Shown: positions 1 through 11,500 of the stretch, in pieces
Position numbering within the stretch: the first letter of the stretch is position 1
Layout of the letters: each line of letters opens with the position of its first letter
Origin: Bolinopsis microptera
Lineage: Eukaryota > Ctenophora > Tentaculata > Lobata > Bolinopsidae
DNA: 60,000 nucleotides
Assembly (NCBI RefSeq): GCF_026151205.1
Contig: NC_087081.1
Span: 6,321,246-6,381,245, forward strand
Direction: 5' to 3'
The notes under the pieces: generated by a model
What the model saw: only the letters and a program-made list of their open reading frames with translations
What the model was told of the DNA's origin: nothing
Database searches by the model: none
Made by a program: the position numbers and the translations under genes

Positions 1-1587
1 TTCAGTAAATCTTGGCATATTTTAGTAATCAGGAATCACTAAGTGGAAAGGTCTGAAACTGAAAAACGTTAACCATACGATATAAGAGTTTCATAACTAA
101 TTACTAAATTACAATACAGCCTTATCGATATTCACAGAAACTGCACCAATGGCACAGTCAAGATCGAACCGATAGCCTGCTGTACTATCATTTTATTGAT
201 TTCAATGATGAATCAGTGGGGTTAAGATAATCACATTTGTAATAAATAAAACCTCTCTGTACCGTCAATTATGCTAATCTAAACCGGCCTACCTGGATTA
301 CCAGACCTCTTCTTTTCCTCATCAATCAAACCGAGTTGTTCATATCACATTTGGTGGGTGATGTAAGTACATATCGAGCTGTATTCAATCACAATATGAC
401 ACAATACGTGTATATTATATTATAGCCCTTAATGAGGTATATGAAACGCTCTATAACGGGGTGTTTCTATACCGTACACTTCTCGTTTCTCCCGTGAGAG
501 GCCCGGTATAGAGAGGTTTCACAGTTTATCACGAAAACGTCTTCTTGGCCTCATGGCTCTTTGACAGCTCAAAGAAGGAAAGAAAAGACCAGAAAGCTTA
601 AAATGTCAACTCGCTCTTTTCAATGCTCTTCGGTCCGTCCCACATTAATCCCGAGCTGATCATCATGGCCTCAAATATCCTGCGGAAAGAACCTGTATTT
701 TTACTTCACAACGCCCGGATTTCAAATCATCATCCTCAATAACATTAACAATCCTTCTTGATCAGGATCTGTCCCGTCGTCTCTATTAGCAATTTCCAAA
801 ATATCCTGACTCGGATCTCGTGCAACATTTCACTGAATTAATTATTACCGCGGCCGGTTCTTTACTTCCCCTTGCCCGTCGCTCGTATTTAAATATTACC
901 CTTGCCCGTATGTTACCCTTGTTGATTTTACTTTTAGCCGACCCTGACATATGGGGGTGATTTGAGGTATCCCGCATAGCAAATGAAGCGGTATGCAGTA
1001 CAATACAAAACAAGTCACAGTAGATGTTGAAAGGTGTATTTTCACTTGCTTCCTGGACCTGGCTGTTCCTTAGTTTCCCTGGTCGTTTCTTGCCTTCTTT
1101 GAGCTGTAAATGAGCCATGAGGCCAAGTAGACATTTTCGTGATAAACTGTAAAACCTCTCTATACTGGGTTTCTCGCGGTATAAAGCGTTTGATAAACCT
1201 TATTAAGGGCCATAATATAATATACACGTATTGTGTCGTATTGTGATTGAATACAGCTCGATATGTACTTACATCACCCACCAAATGCGATATGAACAAC
1301 TCGGTTTGTTTGTTGAGGAAAAGAAGAGGTCTGGTAATCCAGGTAGGCTGGTTTAGATTAGCACAACCCCACTGATTCATCATTGAAATCAATAAAATGA
1401 TAGTACAGCAGGCTATCGGTTCGATCTTGACTGTGCCATTGGTGCAGTTTCTGTGAATATCGATAAGGCTGTATTGTAATTTAGTAATTAGTTATGAAAC
1501 TCTTATATCGTATGGTTAACGTTTTTCAGTTTCAGACCTTTCCACTTAGTGATTCCTGATTACTAATATCTGCCGAGATTTACTGAA
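1..1587. mobile_element. Foldback element with ~0.5-0.6 kb inverted arms
   Basis: The first ~594 bases and the reverse complement of ~1076-1587 are the same sequence with few differences. Both arms begin TTCAGTAAATCT and carry matching blocks throughout, for example AGCCTGCTGTACTATC. The left arm is longer because it has two extra stretches (about 45 and 35 bases). The ~480-base centre has no recognisable gene, and the short open frames here merely cross the arms. Length and architecture fit a non-autonomous foldback DNA transposon. The window starts exactly at, or just inside, the left terminus, so no target duplication can be read and the superfamily is unassigned. Confidence 0.85.
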
Positions 1588-2118
1588 CTCCAACTACAAA
1601 TATTGGTGATTTAAGTATTCTTGAAACGAAAATTTCACTAAGTTTTTTTTGAAAAGCATTTTTCTCCGCGTTTCATGCAATTTGATCACTTTTGGAGGAA
1701 AAAAATATTTTGAATTTTCGAAATTTTTCGAAGTCTCGAAAAAAAATGTAAGTGAAAAATTTTCAAAGTTTTTCTAAAAACTACCTTTTTCCGTGTTTTA
1801 AGCTATTCCGATCATTTTGAGCCAATAAAATTTTTTTAGAATTTTGCTAATTAGCTAATTGATAATTATCCAATTAACTGATTATCTGACGTAAAAATTG
1901 TTTGAACAAAAGTTTTTCTTCCTGATAATATAAACACCCTCGATTAATCTGCAACTTTCTACGATGTTCACAACTCAAGATATTTGACAAACAAGAAAGG
2001 TGGTAAAAAGTGGTAAAGTGGCAAAAAGTGGCCTTAAGACACGTGGAAAAGTTTGGAAAAGTTGGTCAGCCATAAAGGACATCTATTAGGACTCAAAAAC
2101 GTCAAAAATCCTTTGTAA
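1588..2118. other. AT-rich spacer
   Basis: Low-complexity AT-rich sequence with A and T runs and two loosely similar stretches (about 1620-1720 and 1745-1830, each with TTTCTCCG or TTTTCCG followed by TGATCA-like or GATCATTTT text). No coding signal, RNA gene or terminal repeat was seen. Confidence 0.6.
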
Positions 2119-2475
2119 GCTTTGTGTGTCGGCAGATCGATTTTTCAGACGGATCTGTCTGTACTAAAAGTTAGGTTTGCTTCCGGAAGGGAGGCCTCGG
2201 TATCGATTCGGGATATTGCTCCTCTGGCAGGTCAAGTTGAGATTGACCCTGGACAAAATTCTGTTGTTGATTGCGGTGAAGTACAGACTATTGATAGGGA
2301 ATTAACCGCAGGACCTGTTGTAATCGGACAAGATAGTGGCTCTGTTCCTACTAAGAATACGTGTAACCCTGCTGTTCCGCCGTCGGATGTTGTGGTACCG
2401 GACTTAACCCCTGCATTACGTAGGTCACAGAGGACTAATAAGGGAGTACCTCCTCCGCGGTTTGAGGCAGGTTGA
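2119..2475 (+). pseudogene. C-terminal remnant of an LTR-retrotransposon pol (integrase tail)
   Basis: An open frame of 117 codons ends in LRRSQRTNKGVPPPRF just before its stop. Arg/Ser-rich endings of this kind (RRSxRxRKPPxRF) are typical of the integrase C-terminus of Ty3/Gypsy or Ty1/Copia-like elements. The upstream acidic, Pro/Val-rich stretch suits the linker before that tail, and the segment VRFASGREASVSIRDIAP resembles the small chromo/SH3-like fold of integrase tails. No integrase core, RT or protease is present, and no paired LTRs were recognised, so this is a relic. Assignment rests on the terminal motif alone. Confidence 0.45.
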
Positions 2476-2646
2476 AACTTTATTGACTTGCTGTTTAATG
2501 AATGAGATATTTTCTGGAATTGTGATTTTTATGGTATTAACCGGATTTATAACTTGGTAGATTTGAGGTTTTACAAATTCATGTTGAATCGTGTTTTACA
2601 AATTCATGTTTTATGAGTGCCGTTTAGAACAACACATGTTTCTGAA

Positions 2647-3507
2647 TAGTAGAGGCTCTTACGGGCATTGTCTGCTCGATACGTTAGGGACCCCAGATAC
2701 ACCTTACTAGACGTATTTTTGACCGTAGAATCGATTGAAAGTGGTTTCAAGATGATTGGACTGATTGTTCTGGGGTAAAATCGCAAAAAACCGATTTTTG
2801 GGCCAAAAATAGGCCAAAAAACCATGTTTTTTGATATTTTGAGCAAGTTAATTTTGTTGGCATGTCGGCAAAACTTGCATAAAGATAGCTAAAAGACAGC
2901 CGCACAAGATTGTATAAAAATAAAACAAATCCCTTTATTTGTTCTGAGGTAAAAATCCAAAAAAGTGGTAAAAATTTTGACTTTTTTGCTTGAAGTTTGA
3001 ATAATTTTTTGCAGTTGTATTAAATCAACCCAAAAATAGTCACATCGTGTTTGCCTAAATTTTTCCTTTCCGAGAAGTACCCACTTCATATACTTTATCG
3101 AAGTTTGAATATTGTCACTCCGCAAGCGTTTTTGCCAAATTTTCGACGCGCACTACGCGCAAAAGCATTTAGTTGTTATCAATTGGCACCCGCGCGTTCA
3201 TCATAAATTTCAAACAGCTATAACTCAGCGAGATTATGTCCGTTCTAGCTCATATTTTCACACTAAATAGAAAATAATGTGATCTTATTGCTGACAAAAT
3301 ATGAATATAATTACTCTATTTGCCTTAGAGTAATAGACTGTCAAAGTTTTAAACGCGCATTGGTATAGCACGTGACTAATAAGTCCAAATTTATACTTCT
3401 TAACATATTATCGATCCTTAGACATCATACTATTGTGTCCAATTAGCGGTTAGGTCTCTAAACTCGTAGCAGAAAACACGTCTTTTTGCCCGTAAGAGCC
3501 TCTACTA
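2647..3507. mobile_element. ~0.86 kb TIR element (MITE-like)
   Basis: A 21-base sequence starting TAGTAGAGGCTCTTACGGG at 2647-2667 recurs as a perfect inverted copy at 3487-3507. Similarity continues inward imperfectly (TCTGCT near both ends, then GTTAGGGACC versus GTTTAGAGACC). Flanks allow either a TA duplication with a TIR beginning GTAGAGG, or a GAA duplication. The interior is AT-rich and has only short open frames with no recognisable transposase. It is best read as a non-autonomous DNA transposon; the superfamily is uncertain. Confidence 0.65.
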
Positions 3508-4028
3508 GAAAGATGTATTTTTATACGAACCGATTATTTGGTTTTTGCGAGTATGTGACTTTTGAGAAGTTTTATCAATGTTTTAAATGTATCCTTATCT
3601 GCGCATTGAAATGGCGCAAATTCGTATAAAAAGCACGAATTTTCAGCTGACGCGCGCATTTGCGCGTTTCCATTTGTTAAATTTTTAAATTTTATTTGAT
3701 TTTTACGGGGGGTGTATGTTGTGATTTATTTATTAACCATTTATCATTGTTAGGCATGTAGACAAATTTCCAGTTATCGCAAGAGTTGTCTCACTTGTTC
3801 AGAACACGAAGGTCAGTTCAATTTGGTTTGGACACATAGTAAGACAGCACAAATATAGGTGAATTCTTCGTATATTTACATCACTAGCCTATAAAAATAA
3901 AATTAGGTTAGACTAATGAAAGCAATTTAAAAGTTAACAACTTGAAAATTCAAACAGATTTTAATCTGAAACTTTACTAAAGAGCTCAATGTGTTAGGTA
4001 GAATGGACAACAGAGCATAACAGATTAT
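3508..4028. other. Spacer between TIR element and Penelope-like element
   Basis: AT-rich with a few CG-rich clusters (GACGCGCGCATTTGCGCG near 3650). Its distal part may include 3' flank of the adjacent minus-strand Penelope-like element. No gene was seen. Confidence 0.5.
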
Positions 4029-5384
4029 TCAGCGAGTAACTACAATCCTATTTAACCCGAAAATATTAGTTCTAAATTTTGAAATAAGAATGCTCTCTTC
4101 TCTATCAAGTGCTGTTGGTCGGACTTTTCTTACTACACCTAATTTAAAAACTCCCATAGTGAAATCAGATTTATGCGCTAGAAAACAATGCATGGAAAGT
4201 GCCGACTTCTCAAATGACAATTCATTATCAATTTTAAACTTGTTTCTGTGTCCATTCATTCTGATATGAAATGGAGAAACCGTTTGGCCGAAATAGGTGT
4301 CGTCTTTTAGGCTCTGGGGAAGTTTATTACAAACTTGGCATTGGGCGACATAAATTATATTGCTGTCCTTACATGTCAACCGGAAATCCAGAGTTAAATC
4401 CAAACCATTGACAGTGATAACTTCGTTGGAGTTGAACAGTTGGGGACAGGTTGCACAGCCTCTCCCGCCACAGTTTTGGCTGACGGTGAAAGAATCCGTT
4501 TCGGAGCACGAACTGAGTTTTCTATTACGCACTACTGTGTTGCCTATAGATGGCTGTTTACGTAGTGCAAACAATATCTGTACGTCTCCGCATAATTGTT
4601 TGATGTCCTCACTAGTAGTGTGTACCAACTTCCTAAGTTCAGTGACCTCTTTGAAAAATTTCACTGAAAAGACAACTTTGTCAGTGATTGGCTTCTTATC
4701 TTCCCTCTCATACAAATCGTGTTCTATTGACCTCAAGACTGCTTCAGGCTCTGTTTCCGTTAAGGTCCCCTCCTTGTGTCCACTTTTCATTAGGTCTTCT
4801 TTAAGTTCCTCCATGTCCTCCACACATGTGTGATCCTGCGAATTTCGTTTGATCACTCGGATCATCTGTGAGAATACTACTGATTTAAAGACGTGGTTTG
4901 GGTGGAAACTATCAATATTAAGGTAAAGCCTGGCATCAGTCTCTTTCTTAAATAGTCTGTAGTCGATGTTGTTGTTCTCCCCCAGTGAGAGTTCTACATC
5001 CAAGTAGTTAACTGATTTGCCAAACTAACAATCACCGAACTGAATTCCAAATCGTTTTGCGGCTTCATTTAGTTTCGACACAAAAAGATCAAATTGCCTC
5101 CTGGAGCCCTTCCAAATTCCAAAGACATCGTCGATGAAGCGTCGCCAGAATAAAATAAGACTCCATAGCTGTATCATTTCAGGCCAGATGTTGATGAATA
5201 GCACCCAATGAAGCATGATATCAGCGACTTGACGCGAAATACAATTTCCAGTTGGGATACCCTTTTTGCCTGTGTACACATTTTCTTGAAAAGTGACAAA
5301 GGAGTTTGTGAAGATAATCTCCGTGAATGTTTTCAGAATAGCCTTTCGTTTATCAATCATAGCACTACGAAGGTCAGTTTTCAC
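4029..5384 (-). pseudogene. Penelope-like retroelement: RT C-terminal half plus GIY-YIG endonuclease, 5'-truncated, one in-frame stop
   Basis: Reading on the minus strand from 5384 to 4029 gives one frame broken only by a TAG near 5025-5027. The first part has reverse-transcriptase motifs: GIPTGNCISRQVADIM and the catalytic FWRRFIDDVFGIW (IDD in place of the usual YADD). After the stop come the connector (LDVELSL, SFHPNHVFKSVVFSQMIR) and a GIY-YIG-type endonuclease with a CxxC pair (GCATCP), NIIYVAQC, TYFGQT and RMNGHRNKF. RT followed by GIY-YIG in that order is the hallmark of Penelope-like elements. The N-terminal RT motifs are missing because the copy ends at ~5372, where gene A's duplicated block begins. 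It is non-functional as it stands. Confidence 0.85.
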
Positions 5385-5445
5385 TTTGAAATTCGTTTTT
5401 TACCGTTATTATAATATTCCACTTTCCAGAATAACAGAATAGAGA

Positions 5446-5518
5446 ATGAACATGTCTCTGAAAATCGTTGTGGTCACCGCTTTGATGCTTTTGGCAGTGA
5501 GTGCAGGTCTTGGAATAG
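5446..5518 (+). CDS. Gene A exon 1: signal peptide
   Basis: Begins [20 protein letters not shown], a short basic start followed by a hydrophobic core and small residues (VSA) suited to signal-peptidase cleavage. It ends after 24 codons plus one base at G|GTAGGA, a phase-1 donor matching the LDLa exons downstream. A second in-frame ATG lies two codons in. The same exon recurs at 26533-26605 with few substitutions. Confidence 0.7.
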
Positions 5519-8500
5519 GTAGGAAAATGACCGAATAATGCATGTTCAATGCAATGTTGATTTTAACTTTTATAATCGTATCTTTAACTCAAGTTTAATA
5601 TTTTGCTTTATACCGATCTGCGCATTTCAAATGGTTTTTTTTCGTCAGTTATAATAGGTACTTAACTTAATGATTAGATGGTTTGATCTGCCACCTGTCA
5701 TAGTTTTCCAATAAATAAATAAGTTTAGTAACAAACAAATTAACCCGCTTCAATACTGACATCTATAATAATAACGGTCGCCGTTAGACCGGCTTACTCC
5801 GGCCATTTATGTTTTAACCCATTTAAATACCGGACCAATAACGTTCCTCAATGAATTTTTGAAATACAGCTGTTTGTTGACCAACAAACTATAGGCTTAT
5901 AGGGCCCGTGACCGAACTTTTGAGTGGGTTCCAGACTCCTGGTGCCCGCGGGACAACCACGCCCATATTTGGTCAACTTTTGGCTCAATTTTGCCAAATT
6001 ACCTTAACATGGTAGATGGGAGACCGATGAAGGGATCTCCACATTTCTTTCAAGGTCCCGGAGATCTCTTTCTTGTATTCAATGAGATATTTTGCCTTAT
6101 CGTTAAAATTCTTTATAATCATGAAGATAATCAACCCAGCAACCCGCATAATACAAAAACTTTCAGATGAATACAACTTAAGGTATTGAAGTTATAAGGT
6201 AAACTGCCACCATGTTTGAATAGAAGGTCAAGGGCTCGAATCCCAGTGTCAAATAGCTATAAAAGACAAAACTATAAAGATATGTGGATCTACTTTACGT
6301 CCTTACAATGTGTTGCATTAATCGTGGTAGACACTTCCAAGTGATACACTGTTTATGATAAATAGTCTCAATAAATATCGTAAGGTAAACTGTTCTCTGA
6401 GATTCTGGTTTTAAAATGGTACGCCTACGAGTGTAGCACACTTACTGTACCTAGCTGCTCGAAATAAGTGGAAGGTTGTACAAAAGAAAATACGTTAAAT
6501 TTTGGGTTTTGTGGAAGAAAGATGAAACATTAAAAAGTACTATTTACTTTTGTTGGGTTTAGCGCACTGCAACAGGGTCATCAACTATCTTGACCGCCCC
6601 ATAGCTCCGCTGTTACAGGACCCTTTCGCCATTCCAGGATGGAGTTGGTATTGAGGGATGTGTATCCCTTGACCGGAGGCTGGTCAGGGATCTGCCGGAG
6701 CAAGGATGTGAGTTGTATTTTGAAGGATTCAAATTCTTCCATCTTGTTAATGTAACCAGGAAGACAATTCCAGAGACGTGGGCCATTTTAACAGCGAATG
6801 AATTGTCATATAGAGACTCTGGTGGTAAGCAGCAACACCCTTTCGTAGGAAGGTACAAGTTCTGCTTTAATGCCAGTTTGAGGTCTTGAAGTGAAGTTAA
6901 TCTTCAAATCGTTGCTGATGGACCCATGGAGGATCTTCCACATGTGTAGCAGGATATAGCGTTCCCTTCGACGTTGTTAAGACATGAGTGAGAGTTTTTT
7001 AATCTCCCCCAGTAATCAAGGTGTTTGGTTCAGCTGCTATTCGAGATGTGAATGTCCGTTGAACTCCTTCCAGTTCTTGTATATCTGACACTTTAGATGG
7101 ATTCCATAATGGGCAGCAGTATTCAAGTTAGCTGCGTACCATAGACTTGTATAGTGTCAGCATGATAGTGGAGCTTCTGGTGTGGAAGACACTCAATACC
7201 CACGCGGCCTTGTTTTCCATAGCTTTGATTTGTTAAGTCCAGCTCAAGTCAGAACTGACAGTAACTCCAAGGTCCCGAAGTTGTTGGACAGGCGTAAGAT
7301 TGCCTTTGGAGGTTGAATACTGGTAGACTTCACATGTAATTTGTCTTCATGAAGTGACATTGAAAACCACCGAGTGACTCTGTCAAGGTCTTGCTGCAGC
7401 AGTGGCATATCCTGAGTCTTGGATATGGCTTTCATAATCCTTGTGTCATCTGCAAAGCAACAAATGACACTGTAATTAACGCAGAAGGTGATGTCGTTGA
7501 TGAAGATAAGAAACAGGATAGGACCAAGAACTGTTCCTTGTGGGACACCACTAATGATTAAGGCTGCTACACTCAGCTGTCCCTCTACCACTACTTGTTG
7601 AGTACGGTCGTTCAGCAATGACTCTATCCAATTTATGATTTTTGGCTGGATACCATACTTGGCATAGCCATAATCCAAGTATATGCAGTCGGTGTCATTT
7701 CCATCAAGGAAGTTTTCCAGGATGTCGTCAAAATAGTGGAGGAGCTGTGTTAGACAACTGTGACCTGACCTAAATCCGTGCTGCTGGCTACACAGTAGGT
7801 TGTTGGACTCAAGATGATGGACGAGTCGTTTCCTAATGAAGCGCTCAAATATCTTAATGATATGGGAGGTCAAGGACACAGGGCGATAGTTTGACGCAGT
7901 TGCATGGCTCCACTTCTTGTACAATGGGCAGATGAGGGATATTTTGTAGAATGCCGGGACAGCACCTGAGTCAAACGATTTGGAGTTGAACCAGAGGAGA
8001 GGACTGAGGAGGTGTATTGGTCGTGCCAATGCATACTTGCAAGATTTGAGAAGTGTTGTAGGGTTACCGTCAGGGCCAGGTGCGGCATTTGCTTTTATGT
8101 CATCAATGGTGGACACCACATCTCCCTCTGAGAATGACAAGTCGGCATCTTCAAATATGCTTGCAATGGTTGGGGATGCAAAATCAGCAGCAGTCATGTC
8201 AACAGCATCTGGTTTTGCAGGATGTTTGCAATAGCTGCTGAGGATCAGTACAGATATTGTTCCTTTCATCGAAGAGCATGTTAATTGACTGTTTCTGCTT
8301 AGAAAATCTCTTAGCGGAGCTATAAAAATACTTTGGGTTGGACTTAACTTTCCCTACTGCACGCTCTTCTCTGAAGTGTCTATCACTGACAATGGTATCT
8401 CTAATATCATAGTGAATTAAAGCAACACGGTTCTCGAGGACTGCGATGGATTACTTGGAAGACGTGGGGTCAGCATTAGCTCTATCCAGATGTTTTTGCA

Positions 8501-11500
8501 ATCTCCGTTTCTTTCGTGAGAAAATGCGCATCTTGCATGACATTTGTCCTTTTGGTGGTAGTTTTTGCGGACAATGGTCTTAGCAGATGTTTAGTAGGGT
8601 ACACTTAAAGAGCTCAGGAAATCTCTCTACTCCATTGGTGTCCAGAATGTTGTCCCAGTCGAAGGACTCGATTCTGTCGCTGATGCTAGTGAAATCAGTT
8701 TGGTTGAAGTCCAGCCTTCGAAAGGATGCAGCTTCAAACAGAGGAGGAAGGTTGATGTTTGGCTGACAGGGGTTGTAGGACAAAAATATCTCCACCAGGT
8801 CGTGATCAGACATCCTTGTGGGTTTGACGTCCACGTGGGTAACAAGGGAGGCTGAATTTGTCATGAATAGATCCAGAATATTTTTCTGCCTTGTTGGTTG
8901 AAGGATGTACTGACTATACAGGTGGTTATTCATGAAATTCTCCATGAGTTCTGTAGATGGGCCGGGAGTGCCAACCATTGGATGATCCCATGAAATGCTA
9001 GGGAAATTTAAGTCCCCTAGAAAGCATTTGTCAAAATCCTCTTTGCCGTTAGTATACTCGTGTACAGCATCGAGGCAAGCTTTGAAATCAGTAATGGTGC
9101 TGAAGGCGGTCTGTAAAGCACACAGATAATTATCTTAGCTGGTTCCGAAGTACACATGAGAAGCTGACAGGAGTCTTTGTCAAGCGACTCAGTGTTTGTG
9201 ATGTGCAGGTCACGGTGGGTTTAAAGGAGTACCCCACCCCCAATCCTGGTACTACGGTCAAATTGGTGGGTATGATAGTCTTTTATGCTGATTTGGGCAT
9301 CGTGCACATAAGATTTCAACCACTTTTCCGTTTATAGAGCTATGAATGTCTTCAAGATAAGGGATTTTCCAACTGCAGACACTCCTAGCACTAGGGTTAA
9401 CTGACTGTACATTTAACAGCAGGAAGGATGAATAGGAGTCATATTCGGCGGGTAGAACATCTGTTGACTCTGAACTGGATCCGATTAATTCTCCATCCTC
9501 TGTTGGTACAGTTGATGACACAGAACTGAATCTTCAAAACTATATTATGACTCGGGAATCGAAAACTTGTGAGAAATGGTCATGTAACATGAATGGAATG
9601 GAAGTTTTAGGATTAAGCAGACTAATGGTGACAAACTCTTTCAACAAGGTGAACTAAAGCGGAAGATTATAAATGGGATGGTGTGTCATGTGATAGATGA
9701 AATAGGCCTTATAGGATGGCTAATTAATTGAGTGAAGCTTATTGGTTTAAGTGAAATGCGTCTACAGAACTTAATGACAGGTATGAAACTATTTGCTGGA
9801 AAATGAAAACTTACATGATTTGAGGTTCTGAAACTGTGAAAAAATCGGTACAATTTGAGGTGAAGGTGACTCATGATAATTTACAACAAACAATATATAA
9901 ACTATATAAATACTACTGAGCAATTACTTCATTAGGATTAGAACGTGATTACATAAATATTAAAGTTATTCTAAATTTCAATATAATCTAATTCTTAAAT
10001 AATAGTATGTACCTAAACTAAAATATGCCTATCGCACACGAGGAAAACTGCTGCCGAGAATTTTAGGTAATAAGTTCAAAATATCGAAAGGTAAACTGTT
10101 CTCCGAGAATCTCGTTTCAAAATGTAATGTAACTGTAAACGCTGCTTTTAGTTTTAGTTTTGGCAAAAACTGACTCATAATAATAATAATCTATAAATAT
10201 CACAAACTACTCAGAAGTCTATAAATAAAAACTACTCAGAAGTCTATAAATAAAAACTACTCAGAAGTCTATAAATAAAAACTGCTCAGAAGTCTGTTAA
10301 TGTCAACTACTCAGAAGTCTATAAATAAAAACTGCTCAGAAGTCTGTTAATGTCAACTACTCAGAAGTCTATAAATAAAAACTACTCAGAAGTCTATAAA
10401 TAAAAACTGCTCAGAAGTCTGTTAATGTCAACTACTCAGAAGTCTATAAATAAAAACTACTCAGAAGTCTATAAACAAAAACTGCTCAGAAGTCTGTTAA
10501 TGTCAACTACTCAGAAGTCTATAAATAAAAACTACTCAGAAGTCTATAAATAAAAACTACTCAGAAGTCTATAAATAAAAACTGCTCAGAAGTCTGTTAA
10601 TGTCAACTACTCAGAAGTCAGAAGTGTGTTAATACCAATTATATTTTTACCATGAGTGGTCGAATGTCACGCAGGATATGAAGTGCTTTGCATTTAAATC
10701 GGCTGTATCTTCGGTTCAGATGGATATATATTTTGATGCGATAAAAACTTACTACCACTGAATATTATTACTTTCTTCCCTGTGACCACGGGCTTTCTAT
10801 TATTCTATAAACATCAACTACCCCCCCCCCCCCCCCCAGATTGAGAGTGCTGACTGATCTCTCTTGATACATTTTAATTTTCTCTATTCCCATCATACCG
10901 ACTGATAGGGGTGTTGAATTCCTGACCAAAATAGAAGCCTTCATAGTTCACAAAAGTACATTATTTTGTAATTATTATATAGCATCCAATAATCAATAAT
11001 AATCAACTATGCTCCAGAGAAAGCGTGTGAACAAGGATTTTCGCCGTGCTCGAACGGTGAATGTGTCGAAGATGCCTGGGTATGTGATGGGGAACAAGAT
11101 TGTAGTGATGGGTCAGACGAAAAAAACTGCTCAGGTTGAGTATCTATAAACTTAACTTATTTACCAATTTAAAACAATTGTAACCCAATGATAACGGACT
11201 AAAATTTCCGTCAGATTTTGGGACGTAGACGGTACCTTTAAAAAAATTGCTATTATCTGGATCATAGTCAAATAACATTATACTTTATTTAGTTGACGTA
11301 AGTACGCCTGCTTAGCTACACCAAATCGGGCGTCTTCCAGTTACTGATCAAAATATTCAAAATTCCTTGTATATAGATGTGGTGTGATAGTGCTGACTGA
11401 TCTCTCTTGCTACATTTTAATTTGCACTATTCCTATCATACCGACTGATAGGGGTGTTGACTTCCTGACCAAAATAGAAGCCCTCATAGTTCACAAAAGT

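Noticed and set aside
786-1392. Two overlapping minus-strand open frames of 110 and 116 codons
   Set aside because: They lie across the centre and right arm of the foldback element and have no family motif.
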